Of a stretch of 64,000 bases of DNA, positions 33,599 to 42,513 are shown in pieces (within the stretch, counting starts at the first letter, position 1; the number at the start of each line of letters is the position of its first letter). Source of the stretch: PALSA-1006 sp964571195 (GTDB lineage: Bacteria > Pseudomonadota > Gammaproteobacteria > Burkholderiales > Gallionellaceae); contig CAZNAD010000004.1 of the NCBI GenBank assembly GCA_964571195.1, positions 114,678 to 178,677 on the forward strand. The letters run 5' to 3'. The translations under genes and the position numbers were made by a program. The notes under the pieces were generated by a model. That model ran no database searches. It worked only from the letters and a program-made list of their open reading frames with translations, and was not told where the DNA came from.

Positions 33599-34551
33599 CA
33601 GAACAAAACGAAACCGGGCCGCAGGGCGAACGTCTGCAAAAGATATTGGCGCAAGCCGGTGTCGGTTCGCGGCGCGAGATGGAAGAATGGATCGTCGCCG
33701 GACGGGTGACACTCAATGGCGAGGTGGCTACGCTGGGGATGCGCGCCGTCGACGGCGATGTGGTGTGCGCGGACAAGCGGGTGATACATGTCAAAGGCGA
33801 GGCGGAGCGCGGTTTGCCACGGGTATTGCTGTACCACAAACAAGAAGGCGAGATCGTCAGCCGTGACGATCCTGAGAGCCGCTCCAGTGTGTTCGACAAT
33901 CTGCCCAAACTGCGCGGCCAAAAATGGATCGCCATCGGGCGGCTGGACTTCAATACCAGCGGCCTGCTCATCTTCACCACTTCCGGCGAGTTGGCCAACC
34001 GGCTGATGCACCCGCGTTTCGAGGTCGAACGCGAATATGCGGTGCGGGTGCAGGGCGAGATGACGCCGGAGCAGATGAAACAGATGACGCGCACGGGTAT
34101 CGAGCTGGAGGATGGTGTGGTCAAGTTTGCCAAGTTGAGCGACGAGGGCGGCGAAGGCTTCAACCATTGGTACCGCATCGTCATCAAGGAGGGGCGCAAC
34201 CGCGAAGTGCGGCGCACTTTTGAGGCGCTGGGCTTGACCGTGAGCCGTCTGATCCGCGTGCGTTTTGGCATCGTCAATCTGCCGCCCAGCATCAAGCGCG
34301 GCAAGATGGCCGAACTCGGGGAGGGTGAAGTCAGGATGATATTGGACTGGGTGGGCATGCCTGCGGATATCATCGAACCCCCTGTCCAGGCCAGAGTTGC
34401 GCGTCCGCGTGCGAAGCCCGAGCCCAACAGGGAACGGGCGGAAGTCGAACCTGTTCCGCCCAAAGTGCGCAAAACAACCGGGCGGCGCGGTCAGGCGGAT
34501 ATGTCCCGGGCCAGCGCGCACCGGAAAATTAAGACTGGCGCGAAGTCCTGA
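33595..34551 (+). CDS. rluB: 23S rRNA pseudouridine synthase RluB
   Basis: The product has 318 residues. An S4 RNA-binding domain (ERLQKILAQAGVGSRREMEEWI) is followed by the RsuA-family catalytic domain with Asp118 in GRLDFNTSGLLI. In the family it makes pseudouridine 2605 in 23S rRNA. The C-terminal 60 residues are a proline- and arginine-rich basic tail, common in betaproteobacterial RluB. It overlaps recR by four bases and is followed by an 81-base gap before the signalling genes. Confidence 0.92.
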   Translation: MTEQNETGPQGERLQKILAQAGVGSRREMEEWIVAGRVTLNGEVATLGMRAVDGDVVCADKRVIHVKGEAERGLPRVLLYHKQEGEIVSRDDPESRSSVFDNLPKLRGQKWIAIGRLDFNTSGLLIFTTSGELANRLMHPRFEVEREYAVRVQGEMTPEQMKQMTRTGIELEDGVVKFAKLSDEGGEGFNHWYRIVIKEGRNREVRRTFEALGLTVSRLIRVRFGIVNLPPSIKRGKMAELGEGEVRMILDWVGMPADIIEPPVQARVARPRAKPEPNRERAEVEPVPPKVRKTTGRRGQADMSRASAHRKIKTGAKS

Positions 34552-34632
34552 CTGTCGTTAAAATTCCCGAGGTTAAGCGGGATTCTTGAATCATATTGCT
34601 AATGGCGTGATGTAGTTATCGGATAGGGTCGC

Positions 34633-35868
34633 ATGGAAGAGCGGGGCAATAAGACCATCATATGCAGCGTGTTTTTTTTGGATATTGTGGAATATTCAAA
34701 AAAATCCGTTTCGGGACAGATATCCCTGAAAGAGCGCTTCAACGCGTTCCTGTCTACTGCTATCCGCGATGTTCCCGTCAGTGACCGTATCATCCTGGAT
34801 ACCGGAGACGGTGCCGCGATCAGTTTCCTGGGCGATGTCGAGGATGCGTTGCGCGCCGCGCTGAGTATGCGTAGCAGCCTGTTGAATGAAGAGAGCGGGG
34901 CGAATCCGCCTTTGCTGGTGCGTATGGGGGTCAATCTCGGGCCGGTGCGTTTGGTCAGGGATATCAACGGACAGCCCAATATCGTGGGCGACGGTATCAA
35001 TGTGGCTCAGCGTGTCATGGGGTTCGCGGAACCGGGACAGATTCTGGTGTCGCGTTCCTATTACGATGCGGCTTCGCGCCTGTCGCAGGAATATGCCGGT
35101 ATGTTCCATTACGTCGGTTCGCGCACGGACAAACACGTGCGTGAGCATGAGGTGTATGCGATTGGCAATCCGGGTGACCTGCCCGCTGGTGGCGAGGCGC
35201 AATCGGTGCCGGCCGATACGGGGACGAAGTTTCCGGCACTGATGGCGGAGTGGCGTACACGGGGCAAGGGCTATTGGGATGCCGCATTGCGCCGGGGGCG
35301 GGAAGCCGCAGTATCTGCGCGAGATGCCTTTCAGCGCGCTTCCAATCCGCAGAAGGCATTGTATGTGGGGATCGCGGCGATACCGCTATTGTTGCTGCTG
35401 TTGATCGCCAAGATCGCATTCAAGAGCGATCTGCCGATCAAAGAAGCGCCTGCCGTCGCCGCTATTGATTCACCTGCGCCCCAATCTGCCGTGGCATCCG
35501 CAGCGCCTGTCGGCAAATCTGCCGCTGCATCGCGCGAGACCAAGCAGACACCTCATTCAAAAGCGGAATCCAAACCGGAAAAGAAAGACAACAAGAAGGT
35601 CAAGCCTGAAACCAAGGTGACGGATAAGTCCAAGGCTGGAAGTCAGTCTGCGGCTGTCCCCGGCGTGGTGATGATCGCGGTGAAGCCGTGGGGCGAGGTC
35701 TATCTCGATGGTAAAATGATCGACGTCAGTCCGCCGTTGACCCGTTTGCAGGTTCCGGCGGGCGCACATGTAATCGAGCTGAAGAATGCGAACTTCCCGG
35801 TATACCGGCAATCGGTCAAGATCAAAGCGGGTGAGAAGATCAGCATCAACCACAAGTTCGCCAATTAG
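34633..35868 (+). CDS. Membrane protein with class III nucleotide cyclase-like domain and PEGA domain
   Basis: The product has 411 residues. The N-terminal cyclase homology domain (about 8-180) has both metal aspartates, Asp17 (FFLDIVEYSK) and Asp59 (LDTGDGAAISF), and the transition-state Asn and Arg in GDGINVAQRV. The position that is normally the adenine-selecting lysine, four before Asp59, is Leu, so nucleotide choice or activity is in doubt. One membrane helix (about 240-260), a Lys/Glu-rich linker and a C-terminal PEGA domain (about 338-411) follow, the latter likely periplasmic. It is followed at short spacing by a lipoprotein and a kinase gene. Confidence 0.82.
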   Translation: MEERGNKTIICSVFFLDIVEYSKKSVSGQISLKERFNAFLSTAIRDVPVSDRIILDTGDGAAISFLGDVEDALRAALSMRSSLLNEESGANPPLLVRMGVNLGPVRLVRDINGQPNIVGDGINVAQRVMGFAEPGQILVSRSYYDAASRLSQEYAGMFHYVGSRTDKHVREHEVYAIGNPGDLPAGGEAQSVPADTGTKFPALMAEWRTRGKGYWDAALRRGREAAVSARDAFQRASNPQKALYVGIAAIPLLLLLLIAKIAFKSDLPIKEAPAVAAIDSPAPQSAVASAAPVGKSAAASRETKQTPHSKAESKPEKKDNKKVKPETKVTDKSKAGSQSAAVPGVVMIAVKPWGEVYLDGKMIDVSPPLTRLQVPAGAHVIELKNANFPVYRQSVKIKAGEKISINHKFAN

Positions 35869-35889
35869 CCTTAGGCGCAGGAGATACGA

Positions 35890-36315
35890 GTGTCGGACTA
35901 CAAGAGAATTATATTGATCGCGATGTGCACGCTGCTGTTGGGCGGGTGCGTCACCGGGCGTTCGTGCGACGATAATGCCGAAGTCAGATTGATCAGAACG
36001 CCGACCGAGTTCATGGTGAACAATGGCATCCGCAACTATGAGGACGGTAATTACTCGGCTTCGATGAGCATCCTGCAGAGTCTAGTGGAAAACAGGGCGG
36101 CGACCAAAAACGAGAAGTTGCTGGCCTACAAATATCTGGCCTTCAATCATTGCATTTCCCCGACCGAGTCAAAAGACACCAGAGAGCGGATGTGCCGGGA
36201 TTCTTTCCGCCGGGCATTCGAGATCAATCCGAACTTCAGTCTGACCCAGGCTGAGGCAGGTCATCCCGTGTGGGGGCCGATCTTCAGCAGTGTAAGAAAC
36301 AAGATGTCGAAGTAG
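35890..36315 (+). CDS. TssQ-like lipoprotein
   Basis: The product has 141 residues from GTG 35890, with AGGAG eight bases before it. A lipobox signal peptide (LLLGGC, Cys near residue 20) predicts an envelope lipoprotein. The mature part has a short helical repeat (NGIRNYEDGNYSASMSILQSL) and ends with a cysteine-paired segment and the block NPNFSLTQAEAGHPVWGPIF. That block resembles TssQ-type lipoproteins encoded in type VI secretion clusters of betaproteobacteria. No type VI gene is present here. It sits 21 bases after the cyclase-like gene and 11 before the kinase gene. Confidence 0.7.
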   Translation: MSDYKRIILIAMCTLLLGGCVTGRSCDDNAEVRLIRTPTEFMVNNGIRNYEDGNYSASMSILQSLVENRAATKNEKLLAYKYLAFNHCISPTESKDTRERMCRDSFRRAFEINPNFSLTQAEAGHPVWGPIFSSVRNKMSK

Positions 36316-36326
36316 GCAAACAGAGC

Positions 36327-37586
36327 ATGGCCATCATCAGCCGACTGGGACGTTATGAAGTCATCTCCGAGCTGGGGCAGGGGGCGATGGGGGTCGTCTA
36401 TAAGGCGACTGATCCGCTGATCGACCGCGTTGTTGCGATCAAGACCATCAATCTTGGTCTGGCCCAGGAAGAAAAAGAAGAATACGAGGGACGTTTCTAT
36501 CAGGAGGCCAAAGCAGCCGGTCGCTTGAGTCACCCCAACATCGTCACGATCTACGATGTGGGCAAAAGCGGCGATGTCGCCTATATTGCGATGGAGTTCC
36601 TGCAAGGCCGCGAGATCCGTGATGTGCTGGACGAGGGGCAGTTGTTGCCGGTGCGCCAGACGCTGGATATCGTGTCGCAAGTGGCGCTTGGTTTGGCGTA
36701 TGCACATGAACATGGCATCGTGCATCGTGATGTGAAACCTTCCAATATCATGATGATCCGCGACGGGCATGTGAAGATCACCGATTTCGGTATCGCCCGC
36801 ATGGAATCGGCGGCGGTGCGTACCCAGACCGGGATGGTGCTGGGGTCGCCCAAATACATGTCGCCCGAGCAGGTCATGGGTAAGCTCATCGACCAGCGTT
36901 CGGATATCTTCTCTCTGGGTGTGATGTTGTACGAGATGTTGACCGGCAAAGCCCCGTTCCTCGGGGAGAACGTCAACGCCATCATGTATCAGACACTGAA
37001 CGGTGTTCCGCCGCCGCCCAGTACACTGAATCCGGCAGTGCCGGATATGCTCAATTTTATCGTGGCCAAAGCATTGGCCAAGAGTCTGGACGATCGCTAT
37101 CAGAATGCCAAGGATCTGGCGGATGATCTGCGTGCCTGTCGCGATGCTTTGCCCCGTTCTTCCGATAACAATACTGTCGCCAAATCTCCCGCTTCGACGG
37201 TGGCAGCGCTGCCTGAGGCCGCATCCATCGTGGCCCGGGTGGATGAGGGCGACGAGTCCAAGCCGGTGCCAACGCTGGGCTTGTCCACCGCATTCGATTC
37301 GTTCGATGCCACCTTGCGCCTGGCGGCTATGACGACAAGCAGCGAAGAGGTCGAAGAGTTGTCCAAGACTTTCAAGATGGCACGCCCCAGTCTGGATGAG
37401 ATTAACCGTGCGGGAAATGCAAAACCGTCACCCCAGCAGGATCTCGCCGATACGATTCCGTTCCAGAAAAACGAAAGCGAAGGCGGTAAGCCTTCTTCCG
37501 CCGAGACAAGCGGCGGGAAGGGAACCGTTATCGCTGTTGCTGTCATCGTGGTGGTTGCGGCGCTGGTATTTGCATTGCTGAGTTAA
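36327..37586 (+). CDS. Membrane-anchored serine/threonine protein kinase
   Basis: The product has 419 residues from ATG 36327. A complete Hanks-type kinase domain occupies about 9-270: glycine loop GQGAMGVVYK, Lys39 (AIKTI), catalytic HRDVKPSN with Asp135, DFG with Asp153, and SPEQ in the activation segment. A variable, acidic cytoplasmic region follows, and the protein ends in a hydrophobic helix (about 398-418) with almost nothing beyond it, so it is tail-anchored. The gene is tightly linked to the lipoprotein and cyclase-like genes. The target proteins are unknown. Confidence 0.92.
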   Translation: MAIISRLGRYEVISELGQGAMGVVYKATDPLIDRVVAIKTINLGLAQEEKEEYEGRFYQEAKAAGRLSHPNIVTIYDVGKSGDVAYIAMEFLQGREIRDVLDEGQLLPVRQTLDIVSQVALGLAYAHEHGIVHRDVKPSNIMMIRDGHVKITDFGIARMESAAVRTQTGMVLGSPKYMSPEQVMGKLIDQRSDIFSLGVMLYEMLTGKAPFLGENVNAIMYQTLNGVPPPPSTLNPAVPDMLNFIVAKALAKSLDDRYQNAKDLADDLRACRDALPRSSDNNTVAKSPASTVAALPEAASIVARVDEGDESKPVPTLGLSTAFDSFDATLRLAAMTTSSEEVEELSKTFKMARPSLDEINRAGNAKPSPQQDLADTIPFQKNESEGGKPSSAETSGGKGTVIAVAVIVVVAALVFALLS

Positions 37587-37611
37587 AACCATCCTTGTAG
37601 TGGGAGGCAAC

Positions 37612-38037
37612 ATGCCGCGCCACTTTGCACTCCGTCCTTCCCGTCTTTTATTCCTGTGTATCGTATTTCCCCATCTGCTGGTGATGGTGGTGTTCGCTTG
37701 GTTGCCGTTCCCCTCCATCCCGTATCTGGCGCTCCTTGGTGTACTGCTGGTCAGTTGTGTCTATTACGTCTTGCGTGATGCGAGCCTCCGGCTGGATGGG
37801 GCTTGCGTCGCGCTGCGTCTGGAAGAAAAGCATATCGTGCTGATTGATCGCGAGAACAGGGAGGTGACGGGAAGGTTGCTGGGTTCCAGTGTGGTGACAC
37901 CGTATCTGACGGTGCTGAACATCGCCCTCAATGGAGGGCATCGCACACGCAATGTGGTGATCCTGCCTGACAGCATGGACGCGACCTCTTTTCGCCAGTT
38001 GCGCGTCCTGCTGAAGTGGTGGATCAGCGCGGTATGA
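37612..38037 (+). CDS. ygfX: YgfX-family small membrane protein
   Basis: The product has 141 residues from ATG 37612 (AGG six bases before; GTG 37600 is in frame but less likely). Two N-terminal membrane segments (about 13-32 and 35-54) precede a soluble domain with the family block DASLRLDGACVALRLEEKHIVLI. In enterobacteria the homologue partners SdhE and was described as a toxin-like protein; here, as in many betaproteobacteria, it is next to nadB and near rpoE. Its stop codon overlaps the 3' end of convergent nadB by 14 bases. Confidence 0.78.
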   Translation: MPRHFALRPSRLLFLCIVFPHLLVMVVFAWLPFPSIPYLALLGVLLVSCVYYVLRDASLRLDGACVALRLEEKHIVLIDRENREVTGRLLGSSVVTPYLTVLNIALNGGHRTRNVVILPDSMDATSFRQLRVLLKWWISAV

Positions 38038-39610
38038 AGCCGGGAGGGGTGAGGATGGTGGAACGGGCCTGTGCTAGCGTCTCGGGATAGTCTTTGCTGA
38101 AATGCAGGCCGCGACTTTCGTGGCGCGCTAACGCGCTCTGCACGATCAGGTCGGCAGTCAGAACCAGATTGCGCAATTCCAGCAGGTCGGACGTGATATG
38201 GAAGTTGCGGTAATACTCGTTGATCTCTTCGTGTAGCAGGCGGATGCGGTGCTGTGCGCGCTCCAGACGTTTGGTGGTACGGACGATACCGACGTAGTCC
38301 CACATGAAGCGCCGCAATTCATCCCAGTTGTGCGAGATCACCACCGCCTCATCCGCATCCGTGACCTGACTCTCGTCCCAGTGCGGTAAGTCGGTCTGGC
38401 TGCCATGCGGCTTGTTGAGGATGTCCTGTGCGGCCGAGTCGGCATAGACCAGGCATTCCAGTAGCGAGTTGCTGGCCAGACGATTGGCACCGTGCAGACC
38501 GGTATAAGAGCTTTCCCCTATCGCGTAGAGATTGTCGATGTCGGTGCGTCCGCGCTGGTCCACCAGCAGTCCGCCACAGGTAAAGTGCACCGCCGGTACA
38601 ACCGGGATGGGTTGACGGGCGATGTTGATGCCCAGCGACAGGCAGCGGGCATAGATGGTGGGAAAGTGTTCTTGCAGGAATTCCACAGGTTGATGCGAGA
38701 TGTCCAGATAAACACAGTCCAGGCCGCGCTTTTTCATTTCGAAGTCGATGGCGCGGGCGACCACATCACGCGGTGCCAGTTCGGCACGTTCATCGTGCCA
38801 GGGCATGAAACGTGTGCCATCCGGCAGCTTCAGTATCCCCCCTTCGCCGCGTACCGCCTCGCTGATGAGGAAGGATTTTTCGTGGGGGTGGTAGAGACAG
38901 GTCGGGTGGAACTGGATGAATTCCATGTTGGCGACACGACAGCCAGCGCGCCAGCCTATCGCGATGCCGTCCCCGGTGGCGGTGTCGGGATTGGTGGTGT
39001 ACAGATAGACCTTGCCAGCACCGCCCGTGGCCAGGACGGTATCGCGCGCGGAGATCGTGATGATCTCGCCGCTGAGGCTGTTTAGGGCATAAGCGCCATA
39101 ACAGCGGTCATCGCCCAATCCCAGTTTCTGGCCGGTGATCAGGTCGACGGCCATGTAGTTTTCCAGCACGGTGATATTGGGGTGGGCCAGCACCTTGTTG
39201 GCCAGTACCTCTTGTACCGCAAGGCCGGTGGCGTCGGCGGCATGGATGATACGCCGCTGACTGTGGCCGCCTTCCCGAGTGAGGTGGTAGTTGCTGTCGT
39301 TGTTCTCGCGGCTGAAAGGGACGCCTTGCTGGATGAGCCAGCCGATGGCCGCCGCGCCGTGTTCCACGACGAAGCGGGTCGTCTGCGGGTCGCACAGGCC
39401 TGCACCGGCGATTTGGGTGTCGTGGATGTGTTTGTCAAAGGAGTCGTCCGGGGACAGGACTGCGGCGATGCCACCTTGTGCCCAGGCGCTTGCGCCTTCG
39501 AGCAGGGATTTTTTGGTAATGACCGCGACTTTTTTATTGTTCGCGAGTTTCAGCGCCAGAGACAGTCCGGCCAGGCCGCTACCGATGATGAGTGTATCGA
39601 ATTGCAACAT
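38024..39610 (-). CDS. nadB: L-aspartate oxidase
   Basis: The product has 528 residues. This FAD enzyme oxidises L-aspartate to iminoaspartate, the first step of de novo NAD synthesis, using oxygen or fumarate. The FAD-binding GSGLAGLSLALKLA is at the N-terminus. The family blocks WAQGGIAAVL, HTQIAGAGLCDP-type (HDTQIAGAGLCDPQ), REGGHSQRRI and GLHGANRLASNSLLE are all present. It is divergent from rpoE and convergent with ygfX. nadA and nadC are not in the window. Confidence 0.96.
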   Translation of the reverse strand: MLQFDTLIIGSGLAGLSLALKLANNKKVAVITKKSLLEGASAWAQGGIAAVLSPDDSFDKHIHDTQIAGAGLCDPQTTRFVVEHGAAAIGWLIQQGVPFSRENNDSNYHLTREGGHSQRRIIHAADATGLAVQEVLANKVLAHPNITVLENYMAVDLITGQKLGLGDDRCYGAYALNSLSGEIITISARDTVLATGGAGKVYLYTTNPDTATGDGIAIGWRAGCRVANMEFIQFHPTCLYHPHEKSFLISEAVRGEGGILKLPDGTRFMPWHDERAELAPRDVVARAIDFEMKKRGLDCVYLDISHQPVEFLQEHFPTIYARCLSLGINIARQPIPVVPAVHFTCGGLLVDQRGRTDIDNLYAIGESSYTGLHGANRLASNSLLECLVYADSAAQDILNKPHGSQTDLPHWDESQVTDADEAVVISHNWDELRRFMWDYVGIVRTTKRLERAQHRIRLLHEEINEYYRNFHITSDLLELRNLVLTADLIVQSALARHESRGLHFSKDYPETLAQARSTILTPPGFIPR

Positions 39611-39921
39611 ACCTTAGTCCGGGGGCCCATTAACATGGCCGATATCAAGGCAAGCGAGGTCGTGCATCTGAATATGGCGCATTCGGGTTGGGGCGAGAGT
39701 GTCCGATTGGCGAACTATAACCTTAAAAACGCTTGTCGCACCATAAGCTGCGCTTTTGTTCTCCGATAAATGGCGTATGCCACAGAGGTTCTGGCATCGT
39801 GTCGGTGAACTAAATCCGAATCCTATTGTCCATGTGCCAGTTGAGGGCAAAGCTGCCGTTCAGGCGGCGGTTCCGGTTATACTAGCCAACCACATCGAAT
39901 GGTGAGCAATAAGGGCTAGGA
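39611..39921. other. Divergent control region between nadB and rpoE
   Basis: The 311 bases hold no credible gene; a 42-codon frame (39777-39905) lacks a ribosome site. TATACT at 39879-39884 is a possible -10 box for rpoE, about 38 bases before its start. I could not identify a clear sigma-E type promoter pair. The nadB promoter must also lie here. Confidence 0.5.
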
Positions 39922-40521
39922 ATGGGTGACAGGGAAGTCGATCAGCAGTTGGTGGAGCGTGCGCAGAATGGCGATAAGCACGCTTTCGAACTGCTGGTGG
40001 CCAAATATCAGCGTCGGTTGGGGCGGTTGATCTCGCGCTTTGTGCGCGATACCGCCGAGGCCGAGGATGTGACTCAGGATGCCTTCATCAAGGCGTACCG
40101 GGCGTTGCCGGCTTTTCGCGGCGACAGTGCTTTTTATACCTGGTTGTACCGGATCGGGATCAATACCGCCAAGAACCATTTGCTGGCTCTGGGGCGACGT
40201 GCTCCGACGAGCACGACTTTCGATTCCGAAGAGGCGGAAGAGTTCGAGGATGCCTCTCTGTTGCAAGAGGTCGCGACACCGGAGAACGAGTTGATGAGCA
40301 AACAGGTGGTGGAGGTGGTGAACGCCTCCTTGCAGCAACTGCCGGACGATCTGCGTATGGCATTGACCCTGAGAGAGATTGAGGGGCTGAGTTACGAAGA
40401 GATCGCGGCGGTGATGAACTGTCCGGTGGGAACGGTAAGATCCAGAATATTCCGGGCACGGGAAGCGGTTGCGGTTAATTTGCGCCCATTGTTGGGCACC
40501 AATGACAATCAGAGGTGGTAG
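39922..40521 (+). CDS. rpoE: Extracytoplasmic sigma factor sigma-E
   Basis: The product has 199 residues. Region 2 (RFVRDTAEAEDVTQDAFIKAYRAL, with TWLYRIGINTAKNHL) binds the -10 element and core polymerase. Region 4 (LREIEGLSYEEIAAVMNCPVGTVRSRIFRARE) contains the helix-turn-helix for the -35 element. It controls the envelope stress response and is held by RseA until periplasmic damage triggers proteolysis. It begins the rpoE-rseA-rseB-rseC-degP run, the arrangement called algU-mucABCD in Pseudomonas. Confidence 0.96.
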   Translation: MGDREVDQQLVERAQNGDKHAFELLVAKYQRRLGRLISRFVRDTAEAEDVTQDAFIKAYRALPAFRGDSAFYTWLYRIGINTAKNHLLALGRRAPTSTTFDSEEAEEFEDASLLQEVATPENELMSKQVVEVVNASLQQLPDDLRMALTLREIEGLSYEEIAAVMNCPVGTVRSRIFRAREAVAVNLRPLLGTNDNQRW

Positions 40522-40523
40522 AC

Positions 40524-41009
40524 ATGAAGCAAGAGATTTCTGTTCTGATGGACGGCGAGTTGTTCGAGGATGAGGCCGAGGCGCTGCTCGATAAATTGAA
40601 AAAAGACCCGCAAACGCAGCAGGAGTGGCTCACCTACCATCTGATCGGTGATGCCTTGCGCCAACCGGAACATGTCGGACGGGATATCAGTGCGGCTTTC
40701 CGTGCGCGCCTTCAGGACGAGCCTACCGTATTCGTGCCGCGCCGCCGGACCACGCAGCGGGCACGTCATTTTGCGCTTTCGGCAGTCGCTTCCGTGATGG
40801 CTTTGGCTTTGGTGGCGTGGCTGTCGATGCAAGCCGGGGTGGAATCCGGTCCGCAACTCGCTACCGCGCCGCAGGCGAATGCGTTGCGTCCAGCCAGTCT
40901 TTCATCCGCCAACGGGGTGAGTGACTATGTCATGGCGCATCAGGAGTTTTCTCCCAGTACCGATGTGCATGGCGCAGCTTCCTATATTCATACCGTATCG
41001 GGACGATAG
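40524..41009 (+). CDS. rseA: Anti-sigma-E factor RseA (MucA)
   Basis: The product has 161 residues from ATG 40524, two bases after the rpoE stop, with AGAGGTGG before it. The N-terminal cytoplasmic domain (QEISVLMDGELFEDEAEALLDKL) binds sigma-E. One membrane helix (about 85-103) and a short periplasmic tail follow. In the family, DegS-type and RseP proteases cut it to release the sigma factor. Those proteases are not in this window. Confidence 0.92.
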   Translation: MKQEISVLMDGELFEDEAEALLDKLKKDPQTQQEWLTYHLIGDALRQPEHVGRDISAAFRARLQDEPTVFVPRRRTTQRARHFALSAVASVMALALVAWLSMQAGVESGPQLATAPQANALRPASLSSANGVSDYVMAHQEFSPSTDVHGAASYIHTVSGR

Positions 41010-41019
41010 GGCGAGACGG

Positions 41020-42006
41020 ATGCCACAATGCCTTAGACTCCTGCCCTGCCTGCTGTCGCTGCTCTGCTGGCAAAGTGCGGCTGCTGAATCGATGTCTCGC
41101 GATGAATCGGATTGGCTGAAGACGATGGCTTTTGCCGCACACCAGACCGACTATAGCGGGACGTTCGTCTATCAGGATGGGGTGGGCGGCCATGTCGAGG
41201 TATCCCGTATCACGCATGTTTCCGATACGAATGGAGAACATGAGCGTCTGGAAGGATTGAACGGCGCGCGGCGCGAGATCATCAGCAGCAACAATCAAGT
41301 ATGGCTTTTCCTCGGTGACCGCAAAGTCAAGATCGAGAGGCGGCATGACGAACGGAGTTTTCCCGCCTTGTTGCCCGAGCAGATATCTTCGCTGAAAGAA
41401 AATTATTCGATCCAGCAGGCGGAAGAGGATAGGGTGGCCGGTTTCCATGTGCATGCGGTCGTTTTCCAGCCCAAGGATAATCTGCGTTACACCCATAAAA
41501 TGTGGGCGCATTCGGAATCCGGGTTGTTGCTCAAAGCCGTGGTGCTGGATGAGCGGGCACGCATCATCGAGCAATATGCCTTCACCCATTTGACGCTCGG
41601 CAGCAACATCGACCGCTCCTGGATCGCCAAAGGGATCGCCGCACCGACCGTCGCCAAGCGCAATGAAATTACGCCGACCGCCAAGCCCGTTGTGCAGTCG
41701 ACGGCAGTGGACTGGAAGGTAGATGCTTTGCCGAGCGGTTTCAGGAAAATCATGGAAGTCACGCGCCCCATGCGCGACAAGGCGCAACCGGTCACCCATC
41801 TGGTGTTCTCCGACGGACTTGCAGGGATATCGGTGTTTATCGAAGATGTCGCGGGTCGGGAGGGGTTGAATCTTGGGCTATCCAGTCAGGGAGCTCTCCA
41901 GGTTTATGGCAGGATCAGTGCTGACAAGCTGATCACAGTGGTCGGTGAAGTGCCTGCGCGCACTGTCATTCAAGTCGCCGAATCGGTTCGTTACACGGGG
42001 CAATGA
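41020..42006 (+). CDS. rseB: Sigma-E regulatory protein RseB (MucB)
   Basis: The product has 328 residues from ATG 41020, with a signal peptide ending near SAAA. The mature protein has the LolA-like N-terminal domain (TDYSGTFVYQDGVGGHVEVSR) and the MucB/RseB C-terminal domain (VDALPSGFRKIMEVTRPM, QPVTHLVFSDGLAGISVFIE). It binds RseA in the periplasm and protects it from cleavage while monitoring mislocalised lipids or proteins. It overlaps the next gene by four bases (ATGA). Confidence 0.93.
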   Translation: MPQCLRLLPCLLSLLCWQSAAAESMSRDESDWLKTMAFAAHQTDYSGTFVYQDGVGGHVEVSRITHVSDTNGEHERLEGLNGARREIISSNNQVWLFLGDRKVKIERRHDERSFPALLPEQISSLKENYSIQQAEEDRVAGFHVHAVVFQPKDNLRYTHKMWAHSESGLLLKAVVLDERARIIEQYAFTHLTLGSNIDRSWIAKGIAAPTVAKRNEITPTAKPVVQSTAVDWKVDALPSGFRKIMEVTRPMRDKAQPVTHLVFSDGLAGISVFIEDVAGREGLNLGLSSQGALQVYGRISADKLITVVGEVPARTVIQVAESVRYTGQ

Positions 42007-42476
42007 GCATGCTGGAGACGCGCGCGATCATTGTCCATGTGTCCGGTGATGAAGCCTTGGTCGAGTCCAAAGGCGGCCTGGGGTGCGGTAACTGTGACAG
42101 TGTGCAAGGTTGCAGCAGCGGCAAGTTGTCGCAACTGTTTTGTAGCAAGCCGCGCCAGTTCAAAGTGAAGAACGATGCCAACGCCAGTGTCGGAGACGAG
42201 GTGCGGGTCACTTTGCCCGAGGGAGTCTTGTTACGCAGTTCAGTCCTGATGTATGTCCTGCCGCTGGTGTTGTTGTTGGCTGGAGCGATGCTGGGTGTGC
42301 TGTGGGCGGGTGAGGCGGAAAATTCCGATGGTTATGCCTTGGCGGGTGCTTTATTCGGTTTGGTGACGGGCTTTTTGCTGGCGAAATGGATATCCAGACG
42401 TGTGCCGGTGATGGCGGTGGCCGAGCGACTCCTTGCGCAGCACGGTGAACTTGAAACTCCGCACCCCCGTCCCTAA
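42003..42476 (+). CDS. rseC: RseC/MucC-family membrane protein
   Basis: The product has 157 residues. A cysteine-rich N-terminal segment (GCGNCDSVQGC and a further FCSKP) is followed by two membrane helices (about 80-100 and 110-128), the family pattern. The homologues are linked to the sigma-E system and to SoxR reduction through the Rsx complex, but the exact role is unsettled. The cysteines could bind an iron-sulfur cluster. It starts inside the rseB stop codon. Confidence 0.9.
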   Translation: MSMLETRAIIVHVSGDEALVESKGGLGCGNCDSVQGCSSGKLSQLFCSKPRQFKVKNDANASVGDEVRVTLPEGVLLRSSVLMYVLPLVLLLAGAMLGVLWAGEAENSDGYALAGALFGLVTGFLLAKWISRRVPVMAVAERLLAQHGELETPHPRP

Positions 42477-42513
42477 ATACCATCCCGATATATCCCTGAG
42501 CAGAGGAGAGCAA

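Noticed and set aside
39777..39905. A 42-codon frame just upstream of rpoE
   Set aside because: It lacks a ribosome site and covers the likely rpoE promoter region. It cannot be supported without expression or conservation data.
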